Notes: a model not told the origin generated them from the letters alone. Shown: positions 1 through 6,868, counted from the first letter of the stretch. The stretch is 28,815 bases of DNA from a virus (IMGVR_UViG_3300022839_000077:1-28815); one strand, 5' to 3'. A program made the numbers and translations.

Positions 1-193
1 ACACAGACTGCCCGGCGGCATCAACAGGGGCTTCGACGCCATCCTCCGGTTTTTGGAAAAGCGTGCCGAGCGTGGACGGGTCAAACCACGCGCCCTGCTG
101 GCCCCCGGCGAATAGCGACGCGATGGTTGGAGCCGCACCACCACCCCCGCCCCGCGCCATCATCGCCATCATCGCCATCGGAGAACCCATCAT
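1..193 (-). CDS. Partial unknown phage protein, cut by window edge
   Basis: The first 64 codons of a leftward gene are visible; the 3' end lies outside the window. The start is ATG at 193-191 (a second ATG follows at once), one base after the TAA of the preceding gene, so the two are translationally coupled. The N-terminus is Met-rich (five or more Met in the first 14 residues), then has a Gly run and a more ordinary segment with PTIASLFAGG and WFDPSTLG. I do not recognise a family. Its position downstream of the terminase suggests a virion or assembly protein, but this is inferred from order only. The missing terminase nuclease domain is not visible in this fragment. Confidence 0.6.
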   Translation of the reverse strand, partial: MMGSPMAMMAMMARGGGGGAAPTIASLFAGGQQGAWFDPSTLGTLFQKPEDGVEAPVDAAGQSV

Positions 194-194
194 C

Positions 195-494
195 TTAGGC
201 GCCCGACGTGAAGTGAAGCGTCAGCGGGCGCGGGATCGCAAAAAATGCCGACGCCGGCGCCACCGCAATGTCCGAGCCCTTGTTGCTCCCGCTGATCGCC
301 CCGATCGCCGACATCGCAACCACGCCGTCCGTCGTGATAACCACAAGGCCCGTGCCCGCAAGGAGCACCAACGAGGTGGTCGAAGTGTTGTCCAGCACCG
401 TCACGCGCAACTCAGGAAGGATGGGAGCCTGGATCGAAACGCTTCCGCCAGCCACGCCCACGCCGCTGAACTCAACGATCTTGATCGAAGCCAT
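195..494 (-). CDS. Small unknown protein, possibly virion-associated
   Basis: This 99-residue protein has a very strong Shine-Dalgarno, TAGGAGG, that contains the TAG stop of the terminase gene upstream; its own TAA abuts the next start. The sequence is rich in Val, Thr, Ser, Gly and Ala, with alternating beta-strand-like patches (for example LRVTVLD and GLVVITTDG) and no charged clusters, as in small beta-rich phage capsid or adhesion proteins. No catalytic motif, Cys or membrane segment is apparent. Placement inside the packaging operon supports a structural role, but the family is not recognised. Confidence 0.75.
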   Translation of the reverse strand: MASIKIVEFSGVGVAGGSVSIQAPILPELRVTVLDNTSTTSLVLLAGTGLVVITTDGVVAMSAIGAISGSNKGSDIAVAPASAFFAIPRPLTLHFTSGA

Positions 495-505
495 TTCGAC
501 GCCTC

Positions 506-1297
506 CTAGTCATTGCCGGGCATGAATTGCAGAACAGTCTCGCTCATCCCCTCCAGCGGGGTGAACGTCAGCATCACGATGCCGCTCGTCGTCGCGGTGC
601 GGATCACACACTCGCCGTAAATCGAAATATCCGGCTCCTCATCAAGCCAAATCACATGCTTCGATGTGCCCTCAAACGCGCCGCGGCCCTGCTGATAGCT
701 CTTGAGCCCAAGGCTGGACCAGTCGCCCGACACATGCTTGACTTGGATCGTGTCGATCAAATCCGCAACGCCGGTTCGCCACGTCGCCGGGCCAAGCTGC
801 GCGCCAGGAATGACGCCCGTGCCCGATACACGCCGCCCCGGACCCGACCCGAGCACCTTCCCCAGCAAGGTGAACTGGATGATGTCCCGCGTCGTCTCGT
901 TCGTCTTGCCAGCCGCCCAGGCGTCGATCGCACGGTCGAAACGACGCCCCGTCCACCACTCCGGGTAAAGCCCCGTCAGGTGCATCGACGTCTCATAACC
1001 GCCCGCGCCAAAGGTCTTGCCAACCCGGTTTGCAGCCATGAAACACCGCTCGCGATACCGCGCGCCAACGTCAAAAAACTCAAGGTGCCGCGCATAAAGT
1101 CGGCGGGCATGGAAGCGACGCCCCCCAACAACCGTCGTCTCGTCCGGGTAAAGGTCGAAGAAAAGCCGCTGCTGCTCCCGCCGCCGCATCTCCCGAAGAA
1201 TGTGCAGCGCACGAAGCCGTTCATCAGGGCTCGCGGTCCCCAAGGAAGACATGATCTCCCCCGGGGACATCCCAGCCAAGGCAACGGGAATGCTCAT
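506..1297 (-). CDS. Terminase large subunit, ATPase domain only
   Basis: This is the motor ATPase of a phage terminase, which drives DNA into the prohead. The 263-residue product has a Walker A-like ANRVGKT at residues 89-95, a Walker B/catalytic patch VIWLDEE near 215-221, and a motif-III-like TFTPLEG at 244-250. Large terminase subunits of this type usually run to 450 or more residues and carry a C-terminal RNase H-fold nuclease that cuts DNA. Here the frame ends at TAG 506-508, 13 residues after motif III. Reading on through the stop, or in the other frames of 1-500, shows no nuclease-like sequence. The stop lies inside the RBS of the next gene, so the short form looks organised rather than a sequencing slip. 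The missing nuclease may be encoded elsewhere, or the gene is a remnant. Confidence 0.85.
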   Translation of the reverse strand: MSIPVALAGMSPGEIMSSLGTASPDERLRALHILREMRRREQQRLFFDLYPDETTVVGGRRFHARRLYARHLEFFDVGARYRERCFMAANRVGKTFGAGGYETSMHLTGLYPEWWTGRRFDRAIDAWAAGKTNETTRDIIQFTLLGKVLGSGPGRRVSGTGVIPGAQLGPATWRTGVADLIDTIQVKHVSGDWSSLGLKSYQQGRGAFEGTSKHVIWLDEEPDISIYGECVIRTATTSGIVMLTFTPLEGMSETVLQFMPGND

Positions 1298-1321
1298 GTG
1301 GCACCCGTGGCCGCTGGGAAT

Positions 1322-1807
1322 TCAATCAGAAGGCGCACTGTCATTTTGAGCGCGCTCCAAACGCAGCCACGTCACGGCCTCTTGAGCCGCCTCGCGAGCA
1401 CGTTGGGTTGTGTAATTCGTGCAAGTGCGCCCCCGCGCCCACTCGCGAACCATTCGCGCTCGGCCCATCGTCGCGGGCTTGCAATACTGAAGCGGCGGAC
1501 CCTCGCGAACCCACGCTGCTCCAAAAGCACGAACCGCGTCTTGAACCAGAGCTTCCGAAGCATCAAGCGCGTCAAGCGCCGCGTTCAACGCAACACGGCT
1601 TGCGTCCAACTGCTCAGCGCGGGTCAGATCACGAGAAATGGGCGCAGGCTGCGCCGCGTCGTTTTGGGCGCCATCCGGCCGCCATTGCTGAAATGCGGGC
1701 GTTGGGCTCCCCTCACGCCCCGCCTCCAGCGCGCCAAGCCGACGCTCGATCTCGTCAAGCCGGCAAAGCTGCTCCAAAACCGACGTGCGGGGCACCCACG
1801 CGCTCAT
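1322..1807 (-). CDS. Unknown protein between terminase subunits
   Basis: This 161-residue protein starts at ATG 1807, overlapping the TGA of the small terminase gene by four bases (ATGA), and ends 24 bases before the large terminase start. The N-terminal 30 residues include a leucine/acidic stretch (VLEQLCRLDEIERRLGALEA) that could form a coiled coil. The middle is Ala/Asp-rich helix and the C-terminus is basic (RARMVREWARGR). No known family is recognised. Its fixed place between terS and terL and its coiled-coil start suggest an accessory packaging or assembly role, by context only. Confidence 0.7.
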   Translation of the reverse strand: MSAWVPRTSVLEQLCRLDEIERRLGALEAGREGSPTPAFQQWRPDGAQNDAAQPAPISRDLTRAEQLDASRVALNAALDALDASEALVQDAVRAFGAAWVREGPPLQYCKPATMGRARMVREWARGRTCTNYTTQRAREAAQEAVTWLRLERAQNDSAPSD

Positions 1808-2289
1808 GCCCCGTCATCCTCGATCTCCGCCGCAAGGTCCGCCGCAACCAACGCAGGGTCCGCCGTCGCAACCTGAACGCCCACGATCATCGCCAGCTCC
1901 TTGCCCATCGCGTCGTCGCTCATCGACCCGACATCCAGCGTCACGTCAACCTTCTGACGCTCGCCGTAGTGCTTCGGGCTCAACCGCGCCGCCGCCCACT
2001 TGCGCGCGTCAATCCGGTTTCGCGCCTTCTGCGGGTCTTTCTCGGTGTCGGCAATGTCGATGATGTCGCCGAAAACCGTGTGAGCCGCCTCCTCAACCGC
2101 AGACGCATACCTCGCCGCCAGCGCAGGGTCCGCACGGCACGCCACCCGCCAGGACTCGCGAGACGGCAGATCAGGATCTTCGCAAATCTTGCGGATCGCT
2201 TCAGCGTCGGAAACGCGCGACAAAATCGTCTCGATCGCCTCATCCGTCATGGGGTTCTTGATCTGCAAACCAGCCTCCGACACGAACAT
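1804..2289 (-). CDS. Terminase small subunit
   Basis: This is the DNA-recognition subunit of the packaging terminase. With the chosen start at ATG 2289, the product is 161 residues. It has an N-terminal HTH-type region (DEAIETILSRVSDAEAIRKI, then ESWRVACRADPALAARYASA) typical of small terminase proteins. The central RNRIDARKWAAARLSPKHYG is a hallmark I associate with this family, and an acidic C-terminal tail follows. A shorter start at ATG 2250 is possible. The open frame continues upstream to 2694 but becomes Arg/Gly low complexity and is unlikely to be translated. The gene is coupled by ATGA to the next one. Confidence 0.85.
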   Translation of the reverse strand: MFVSEAGLQIKNPMTDEAIETILSRVSDAEAIRKICEDPDLPSRESWRVACRADPALAARYASAVEEAAHTVFGDIIDIADTEKDPQKARNRIDARKWAAARLSPKHYGERQKVDVTLDVGSMSDDAMGKELAMIVGVQVATADPALVAADLAAEIEDDGA

Positions 2290-2488
2290 GCCCCGCCAAG
2301 GCGAAGCTAGGGTAAAGCGCAATTCTTGAATATGGCAAGAAAGCACCAATTCACGACGCATGTCAACGCCGATGTTCATGGCGCGGCAAGTGTTAAGCGC
2401 AAAAATCCAGACCCGTCTGCGAAGGGAACGCGGCCCATGGGGGGTGTGGGCACCGGTGACGGCCCCGTCGCGCGCTCGCCTCGGCCGA

Positions 2489-2524
2489 CCCCCACCCCCC
2501 CTCGTTCGACCCCCCCGCCCCCCC
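2489..2524 (-). other. G-quadruplex-like tract (G-runs on minus strand)
   Basis: Four runs of C on the plus strand (5, 7, 7 and 7 bases at 2489-2493, 2495-2501, 2510-2516 and 2518-2524) give four closely spaced G-runs on the minus strand. The minus strand is the sense strand for terS, so the tract would lie in the terS leader if transcription starts upstream. The pattern fits a G-quadruplex; folding is not shown. Confidence 0.45.
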
Positions 2525-2718
2525 TCGACATTTCGGGGGCCCTTGTCGCCGCGCCTGCGTGCCGCTGCGTCGCCGCGCGTCGGCCGCCACGTCGCCGCGT
2601 CGCTGGCATCCACGTCGCCGGCCGCCGCATCGCACGTCGCCATGCCGCGCCGCACCATTGGCGTGCTGCGCTGCACAATTCCAATAATCGCCATTATGTC
2701 AAATTATGTATTGAGCAA

Positions 2719-2731
2719 TATCAATGGCTTA
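2719..2731 (+). promoter_or_regulatory. IHF-consensus match in AT-rich island
   Basis: TATCAATGGCTTA fits the WATCAANNNNTTR consensus for integration host factor exactly. It sits in the only AT-rich patch of an otherwise extremely GC-rich region, and overlaps a small palindrome, ATTGA-6-TCAAT, at 2710-2725. IHF bends DNA at packaging sites of lambda-type phages and at promoters. A 13-mer with this degeneracy can occur by chance. Confidence 0.4.
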
Positions 2732-2811
2732 GCTGAAAACAGCGCGAAAAGACGGATCGGGGCGTCTCAAAACACAACATCTAGTGGGTGACGCGCACGT
2801 CATGCGGCGCG

Positions 2812-2915
2812 GCGCGGCGAGGCGCGGTGCGGCGAGGCGCGGTGCGGCGAGGCGAGGCGCGGTGCGGCGCGGTGCGGCGCGATGCGGCGCGGCACGGCGC
2901 CGGCGCGTGGCGCGG
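2812..2915. repeat. GC-rich short tandem repeat
   Basis: The region is built from imperfect copies of GGCGCGGTGCGGCGA and its 5-bp sub-units, almost pure C/G with little T or A on the plus strand. It gives Arg/Ala repeat peptides in all frames, which explains the spurious ORFs here. It probably expanded by slippage. Confidence 0.65.
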
Positions 2916-2928
2916 CGAGCAGGTTGTG

Positions 2929-2991
2929 CTCGGCCTGCTCGCATCGGCGCGGCGCCGGCGCGCATCGGCGGCGGGCATGAAGCAGGCCGAG
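2929..2991. repeat. Long inverted repeat with GC-rich loop
   Basis: An 11-bp perfect inverted repeat, CTCGGCCTGCT at 2929-2939 and AGCAGGCCGAG at 2981-2991, encloses 41 bases that are themselves palindromic around GGCGCC. On the plus strand the right arm is followed by AGCTTTT, so it could terminate rightward transcription, but no rightward gene precedes it. It lies downstream of the leftward gene ending at 3106 and could also be part of a terminase recognition site. Confidence 0.45.
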
Positions 2992-3105
2992 AGCTTTTGA
3001 CCGCGCGCGTCGCGCTCGGGCGTAGCGGCCCAGTGCAGGGTTTTAGCGGCCCTCCCCCTTCCTCGCCCTTCCCGCCGCTTAACGCCCGCGACGCGCTGCG
3101 ACGCC

Positions 3106-3837
3106 TCACGCGGCGACGATGCCGGCGTTGACTGCGACGACGTTGAGGCCTTCGCGCAGATGGGCGAGGGCGTTGGGCGCGCCGATGCGGCCGAGGTGCG
3201 AGACGACGCTGCGCTCCTCGACGACGACGTGGAGGACGATGGCGCGCTGTTCGCGGGTGAGGCGCTGGAGGAGGCGGGTTGCGGTTGTGACGCGGCGGAG
3301 GGCGGCGAGCACGGGCGCGGTGTGGTCGGGCGAGGTATCGACGGCCTCGGCGAGCCACGGTGCGCCGCTGGCGGCTGCTTCGTGGATGGCGCTGGACAGG
3401 GCGCGTGCTGCGTCGGACTGGCGTGGGGTGATTGCGCCGCGCCGTTCGAGGGCGATCCATGGGGCCGGCGTGCGGCGACGCTGCGGCGCGACGTCGGGCG
3501 TCTCGGGGTTGATCGTCTCGACCATGCCGGCCGGGAGGGCTTGCGGATGCTTGGCGAGGCGTCTTGCTTCGGTTCTGCCTCGTGGCGTGATCCGCAGGCG
3601 GATGGAGCCGACGCCGGGATCTTCGGCGTTGGCCCACTTCGCCTGGACGACGTGCGCCACGGCCTGGACGGCCCACCGGCGCGGGTCTGGCGTTCCATCT
3701 GGCGCTAGGGCGATGCCGAGGGTCGCCATCTCGCGACGCGGGTTGTGGGTGATCCATTGGAGGATCGCGAGGGTCTGCGACTGGGCGATCGTGAGGCGAT
3801 TTTGCGTCGGGTTGTCGGTCGGTGTTTTGGGCTGCAT
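3106..3837 (-). CDS. Winged-helix-like protein, possible regulator or origin binder
   Basis: This 243-residue protein starts at ATG 3837 with a good GGAG seven or eight bases upstream. A longer frame back to 3966 merely translates the 9-bp repeats. The N-terminal 100 residues look like a MarR-type winged helix: a helix LTIAQSQTLAILQWITHN, then a wing ending in RLRITPRGRTEARRLA. The last 60 residues (LTREQRAIVLHVVVEERSVV, then ALAHLREGLNVVA) resemble the DUF6456-type C-terminal helical domain of alphaproteobacterial proteins; this is a weak recognition. It stands alone on the minus strand, beside the repeat array, so I infer a DNA-binding role there or in regulating the divergent operons. It may instead be purely a transcription factor. 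Confidence 0.65.
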   Translation of the reverse strand: MQPKTPTDNPTQNRLTIAQSQTLAILQWITHNPRREMATLGIALAPDGTPDPRRWAVQAVAHVVQAKWANAEDPGVGSIRLRITPRGRTEARRLAKHPQALPAGMVETINPETPDVAPQRRRTPAPWIALERRGAITPRQSDAARALSSAIHEAAASGAPWLAEAVDTSPDHTAPVLAALRRVTTATRLLQRLTREQRAIVLHVVVEERSVVSHLGRIGAPNALAHLREGLNVVAVNAGIVAA

Positions 3838-3946
3838 GGGGTTGCTCCGATGTGGAGCGGCGTGTGGTCTGGCGTTGCCATTATCGCAGGCGATTTTGGC
3901 GTGTCTAGGCGACGCTGAAATTTCCGGCGTTCGGGGCGTTTTGAGC

Positions 3947-4260
3947 AAGATGACCAAGATGACCACGATTACCGTCCGTGCCCATGTCCGTGCCTCTACA
4001 CGTAGGGGTCTTTACACCCGGAGGGGGTAATAGTGGTCATCTTGGTCATCTTGTATATATAAGGGAGAGAGGGGGGGGGTTATATATATATAACAGCCTC
4101 TTAGCCTTTCCCCATAAGGGGAGCAAGATTACCAAAACAGCATGGTCATCTTGATGGTCATCTTGGTCATCTTGCCCCTAACGCACGACGAAATGGGAAT
4201 ACGATCACAGGCAAGATGACCAGATTAGCAAGATGACCATCAAGATGACCCGGTAATCTT
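3947..4260. repeat. Iteron-like array of AAGATGACC, candidate replication origin
   Basis: Twelve copies of a 9-bp unit are present. Perfect AAGATGACC starts at 3947, 3956, 4213, 4230 and 4242. The complement GGTCATCTT starts at 4035, 4044, 4144, 4156 and 4165. One-base variants AAGATTACC (4125) and GGTAATCTT (4252) mirror each other. Several copies abut head to tail with a 9-bp period; others face each other across the AT-rich segment. This layout is typical of iteron origins, where an initiator binds arrays beside a melting region. An auto-regulatory operator cluster is the main alternative. Confidence 0.7.
4054..4093. other. AT-rich and homopurine tract inside the repeat array
   Basis: An AT run TATATATAA (4054-4062), a pure purine tract ending in nine G (4061-4079) and a palindromic AT run TTATATATATATAA (4080-4093) lie between the two halves of the repeat array. 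In this GC-rich genome such a patch is the natural candidate for a DNA-unwinding element; the purine tract could also form triplex DNA. Confidence 0.5.
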
Positions 4261-4397
4261 GCTATCGGTTTTCGCGCCCCAAACGCGGATTATTTTTGCG
4301 GACCAGTGCGATTTATCTTGACCGGATCAGTGCGCAGGCGCAGGGTGATTTCCAGAGGCGGCACACACCGGGCCGCGACCACCAAGGAGCCTCCGCG

Positions 4398-4637
4398 ATG
4401 ATCCTGCCCGCCGTTTATTCTCTCGCCGCTGGAGACGTCAAAATCATCGCGACGTCGGACAAAATCGGCCTCTCGGTCGCCCAGTTTCCCAACGGCGTTT
4501 TCTTCCTCGCGGACGTTGAGGGCGACGACGTGATCGCGTTTTACGAGGGCATCCGCGCGGTGATCGTCCGCGACGGCGACACCCCTGCCGGCTACGCCGC
4601 GCGCGCTGAGCGGATGTTGGCCGACCTCGAAGCCTGA
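4398..4637 (+). CDS. Small unknown protein, first gene of rightward operon
   Basis: The 79-residue product begins at ATG 4398, nine bases after AAGGAG (4383-4388). An upstream frame to 4296 lacks a ribosome site. It is a small beta/alpha protein (VKIIATSDKIGLSVAQFPNG), with no motif I recognise. The last codons, for ADLEA, and the following stem-loop are nearly identical in DNA to the end of the gene at 6325-6819. The repeated cassette therefore includes the tail of the gene before it. Confidence 0.7.
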   Translation: MILPAVYSLAAGDVKIIATSDKIGLSVAQFPNGVFFLADVEGDDVIAFYEGIRAVIVRDGDTPAGYAARAERMLADLEA

Positions 4638-4640
4638 TGA

Positions 4641-4694
4641 TGATCCGCTCCGGCCTGCGCCTCCCACCAGAGACGCAGCGCGGAACTGATCCAC
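4641..4694 (+). repeat. Intercistronic stem-loop cassette, copy 1 (type I)
   Basis: Left arm CTGCGCCTC (4655-4663), short loop, right arm GAGACGCAG (4670-4678) with one C-A mismatch. It is flanked by TGATCCGCTCCGGC on the left and CGCGGAACTGATCCAC on the right. TCCG and CGGA add an outer stem. A GGGAG ribosome site and ATG 4718 follow. Confidence 0.8.
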
Positions 4695-4717
4695 ACAACC
4701 CAACAGGGAGAGACCCC

Positions 4718-5416
4718 ATGAACATTGAGCACGAAGAAACCCGCCGCGACGTGAGCGTCAAGATCTACCTCGACCCGGAGGGCATGAGCGTTTCGGACGT
4801 GGAACCCGCCGCGCCGATCCGCATCATCAGCAACGACTGGCGCGGCGGCTATAATGACGTCTCGGGGTCTCAGTTTGGCGGCGTGCTGTCGGCGGAGCAT
4901 ATCGCGATCGTGGAGGTTGACGGCTGGCGCGCTCTGGTGGAGCGCGAGCACGGCGACGACACAGGCGAGACAACGGGCGGTCGTAAATGGTGCGAAGCAA
5001 ATGGCGCGCAAGGCTACGCCCGGCATCATGGCGCGACGTGGCGCGGCGTGTTCTCGGCGCTGGAGGGGCTGGACGGCCGCGCGCTGGCGCGCGTCAGAAC
5101 CGCGACGATTTGGGACGATCCGCGCGGGCGCAGCGTTTTCTACGCGGCTTGGGACCAAGCGGAGATGGACGCATACGCGGGATGTAAAAACGCGGCGCCG
5201 GCGATCGAGGGCATGCGCTCGGCGCTGGAGGGCGAGGTCTACGGGTTTATCGTCGATGAGGGCGGACCCGACGAGGATAGTTGCTGGGGATTTGTGGGCG
5301 CCGCGAAAGATTGCCTTTTTGAAGCGCAATCCGTCGCGGACCAGATAGCGCATCGGCGCGAGGTCGCCGCGCTGGAGATGGTCGCAGCCTCGCGCCTTGA
5401 TATGGCGCCCGCCTGA
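4718..5416 (+). CDS. Unknown acidic protein
   Basis: The 232-residue product starts at ATG 4718, placed by GGGAG eight bases upstream; the frame before it runs through the stem-loop. The protein is acidic and mixed alpha/beta, with recognisable stretches such as GWRALVEREHGDD, RSVFYAAWDQAEMDAY and WGFVGAAKDCLFEAQSVADQ, but no family is recognised. It forms a one-gene block between two stem-loop cassettes. The final TGA is the first base triplet of the next cassette. Confidence 0.75.
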   Translation: MNIEHEETRRDVSVKIYLDPEGMSVSDVEPAAPIRIISNDWRGGYNDVSGSQFGGVLSAEHIAIVEVDGWRALVEREHGDDTGETTGGRKWCEANGAQGYARHHGATWRGVFSALEGLDGRALARVRTATIWDDPRGRSVFYAAWDQAEMDAYAGCKNAAPAIEGMRSALEGEVYGFIVDEGGPDEDSCWGFVGAAKDCLFEAQSVADQIAHRREVAALEMVAASRLDMAPA

Positions 5417-5468
5417 TCCGTTGCGGCCTGCGCCTCTCGCAATGAGGCGCAGCGCGGAACTGATCCAC
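5414..5468 (+). repeat. Intercistronic stem-loop cassette, copy 2 (type I)
   Basis: It begins with the TGA of the preceding gene. Arms CTGCGCCTC (5428-5436) and GAGGCGCAG (5444-5452) pair perfectly over nine bases with a 7-base loop. The conserved CGCGGAACTGATCCAC follows, then AAGGAG and ATG 5487. The left flank reads TCCGTTGCGGC instead of TCCGCTCCGGC. Confidence 0.85.
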
Positions 5469-5486
5469 CAACCAAGGAGCCACGCC

Positions 5487-5957
5487 ATGGGAACCGCAAC
5501 ACGCAAACAGCGCGTCACGATCGCCGCCTACGCTCGCCAACGCGGCGACGCCTACCGCGTCCGTGCCGAGGGGCATGTGGAATTTTTGGGCACGATCCCG
5601 CACACAAACGTCACTGGTTGGTGGATGTTCGCGAGCAGCCCCGACGAGGCAGTCAACCTAATATCGCGGGAGGGGCGCCGCGCCGCGCCCATGATCGACG
5701 CGCCTTTCACCACGCCCGACTTCGCGCCTGTGATCGACGCAGACACCGCGCGCGTGTTTCTGACCGCACTGGACGCGGCGGGATTGCTCTACCACCCCGA
5801 GGATCGCGCGGACGACTGCCTGTCCTGCTACGGCCTGAGCGTGCACGACCTGCGCGCCATCGAGGGCGCCATGCGCTCGACGCACTTGCACCTGCCCGAC
5901 CCGTGCGATTTTTGCCTGACGCTGCCCGGCATGGCCGACCCGCAGGTGCCGGCATGA
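5487..5957 (+). CDS. Unknown protein with Cys pairs
   Basis: The 156-residue product starts at ATG 5487 after AAGGAG. The N-terminal part is beta-rich and includes a short WWMFASSPDEAVNLISREG segment, common in small phage proteins that sense or process a substrate. The C-terminal half has DDCLSC and DPCDFC, four Cys that could bind zinc. The overall family is not recognised. It is the first of three genes joined by ATGA overlaps (5954, 6325), so these are probably made in fixed ratio. Confidence 0.7.
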   Translation: MGTATRKQRVTIAAYARQRGDAYRVRAEGHVEFLGTIPHTNVTGWWMFASSPDEAVNLISREGRRAAPMIDAPFTTPDFAPVIDADTARVFLTALDAAGLLYHPEDRADDCLSCYGLSVHDLRAIEGAMRSTHLHLPDPCDFCLTLPGMADPQVPA

Positions 5958-6328
5958 CCCGCCGCAGCGGCACCGCCAAAGGCGGATTTGACGCGCGCGT
6001 GCGGTTCGCCGCCGCGTTTATCGCGGACGGCCGCGATCACAACGGCCGCGAGCTTGACCACTGTTTTGAATCGGACGACGGGGACGCGGTGGCGCTGGCC
6101 CTCTACGGCAGGACCTTGCGCAATCCTGACAGCCCGCTTGCGGCGAGGCTGTTTGTCGTCTTGGGGCGCGAGCAAATGGCCCGCAGCTACGCGGAGCACG
6201 GCGATTTGACCCTCCCGCAGCTACAGGCCCTTTCCGCGCGTCTGATCGCCGAGGCCGAGGCGGCGTGGGTGATCCAAGAAGCCAAATACGACGCCGCCGC
6301 CAAGGCGCGCGCAGAGGTGCAGGCATGA
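5954..6328 (+). CDS. Unknown helical protein
   Basis: This 124-residue protein starts at ATG 5954, overlapping the stop before it (ATGA), with no ribosome site of its own, so it depends on coupled translation. It has mixed helices (LPQLQALSARLIAEAEAAWVI) and an Ala/Lys/Glu-rich end. Nothing identifies a function. The same block holds the genes at 5487 and 6325. Confidence 0.65.
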   Translation: MTRRSGTAKGGFDARVRFAAAFIADGRDHNGRELDHCFESDDGDAVALALYGRTLRNPDSPLAARLFVVLGREQMARSYAEHGDLTLPQLQALSARLIAEAEAAWVIQEAKYDAAAKARAEVQA

Positions 6329-6819
6329 CCACCACGACGCTCAAATCTCTCGCCACCATTCGCACGCTGATCGAGCAGGGCTGGACGCAGGGCAGTTTCA
6401 GGGGCGAGGACAACCCCGAGAAACCGCCCTGCTACTGCCTGATGGGCGCCGTCTATCACGAGGCCGGCGCCGATGTGCTCGACACCGTTGCCTGCTCAAA
6501 AATCTCTCGCGGCGCCGTGACTTTTGCCCTCGCCGCTGCGGTTCGCGCCGTCGCACCACTCCAGGACGGCCCCGTCAGGTCCCCGCGCGCTTCGGTCATA
6601 CACTTCAACGACGAGATTGCGCTGGAAAGGGGGCACGTTCTCGACGTGATCGACGCCGCAATCGCCCCCATCGCCGACGCCATCGCCGCCTACCAGGCCA
6701 TCGCCGCTGCCCGCCTTGCCCGCGACGTCGCCCGCGACGCTAATTTGTTTTGGCCAACACCCGAGCACGCTACCGCCATGTGCTCCGCCGAAAAGGCGCT
6801 CGCCGACCTCGAAGCCTGA
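6325..6819 (+). CDS. DUF6197-like protein
   Basis: The 164-residue product starts at ATG 6325 (ATGA overlap). Its pattern matches what I know of the DUF6197 family. It has a starting helix with IEQGWTQG; the Cys-containing CYCLMGAVYHEAG near residue 35; and a later HFNDEIALERGHVLDVIDAAI, equivalent to the conserved ND...V...AI part. The C-terminal 40 residues are Ala-rich helix. The family occurs in phages and actinobacteria with no established activity. The last DNA, encoding ADLEA, matches the end of the gene at 4398-4637. Confidence 0.7.
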   Translation: MTTTTLKSLATIRTLIEQGWTQGSFRGEDNPEKPPCYCLMGAVYHEAGADVLDTVACSKISRGAVTFALAAAVRAVAPLQDGPVRSPRASVIHFNDEIALERGHVLDVIDAAIAPIADAIAAYQAIAAARLARDVARDANLFWPTPEHATAMCSAEKALADLEA

Positions 6820-6868
6820 TCCGCTCCGGCCTGCGCCTCACCTAGAGGCGCAGCGCGGAACTGATCCA
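6817..6868 (+). repeat. Intercistronic stem-loop cassette, copy 3 (type I)
   Basis: It starts with the TGA of the preceding gene. Arms CTGCGCCTC (6831-6839) and GAGGCGCAG (6845-6853) enclose a 5-base loop; CGCGGAACTGATCCA follows, then AAGGAG and ATG 6892. The left flank is identical to copies 1, 4 and 6. Confidence 0.85.

Larger units (their letters stand above)
2290..3105. other. Non-coding GC-rich region, candidate packaging (cos/pac) site
   Basis: About 0.8 kb between the small terminase gene and the gene ending at 3106 holds no credible protein: every open frame here is Arg/Ala/Pro low complexity. It contains four C-runs (2489-2524), an AT-rich island around 2680-2790 with an IHF-consensus match, GC-rich tandem repeats (about 2812-2915), a long inverted repeat (2929-2991) and a direct repeat TAGCGGCCC at 3023 and 3044. 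In many phages the cos or pac site lies beside terS and uses IHF, so this is a reasonable packaging-site candidate. The promoter for the terminase operon should also lie here. Confidence 0.5.
3838..4397. other. Divergent intergenic region with origin-like repeats
   Basis: This 560-bp gap lies between the leftward gene at 3837 and the rightward operon starting at 4398. It contains twelve 9-bp repeats, AT-rich and purine tracts, a small hairpin TCCCC-ATAA-GGGGA (4109-4123) and a Shine-Dalgarno AAGGAG at 4383-4388. It should also carry promoters for both directions, but I cannot place convincing -35/-10 pairs. Confidence 0.7.

Noticed and set aside
527-1876. A 449-codon frame on the plus strand, opposite the terminase genes
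   Set aside because: Arg/Pro/His-rich text without domains, lying antisense to a recognised ATPase; typical of GC-rich DNA.
2290-2694. Upstream extension of the small terminase frame
   Set aside because: The added residues are Arg/Gly/Ala low complexity with no conserved start; the family begins near 2289.
2784-3131. ORFs in the GC-rich tandem repeat region
   Set aside because: Only Arg/Ala repeat peptides in every frame; they follow from the DNA repeats.
3838-3966. Longer N-terminus of the winged-helix-like gene
   Set aside because: It begins with MVILVILL, which is simply a translation of the 9-bp repeats; a better ribosome site precedes 3837.
3947-4260. CRISPR array
   Set aside because: The repeat is nine bases and in both orientations, often abutting without spacers; no cas genes are present.
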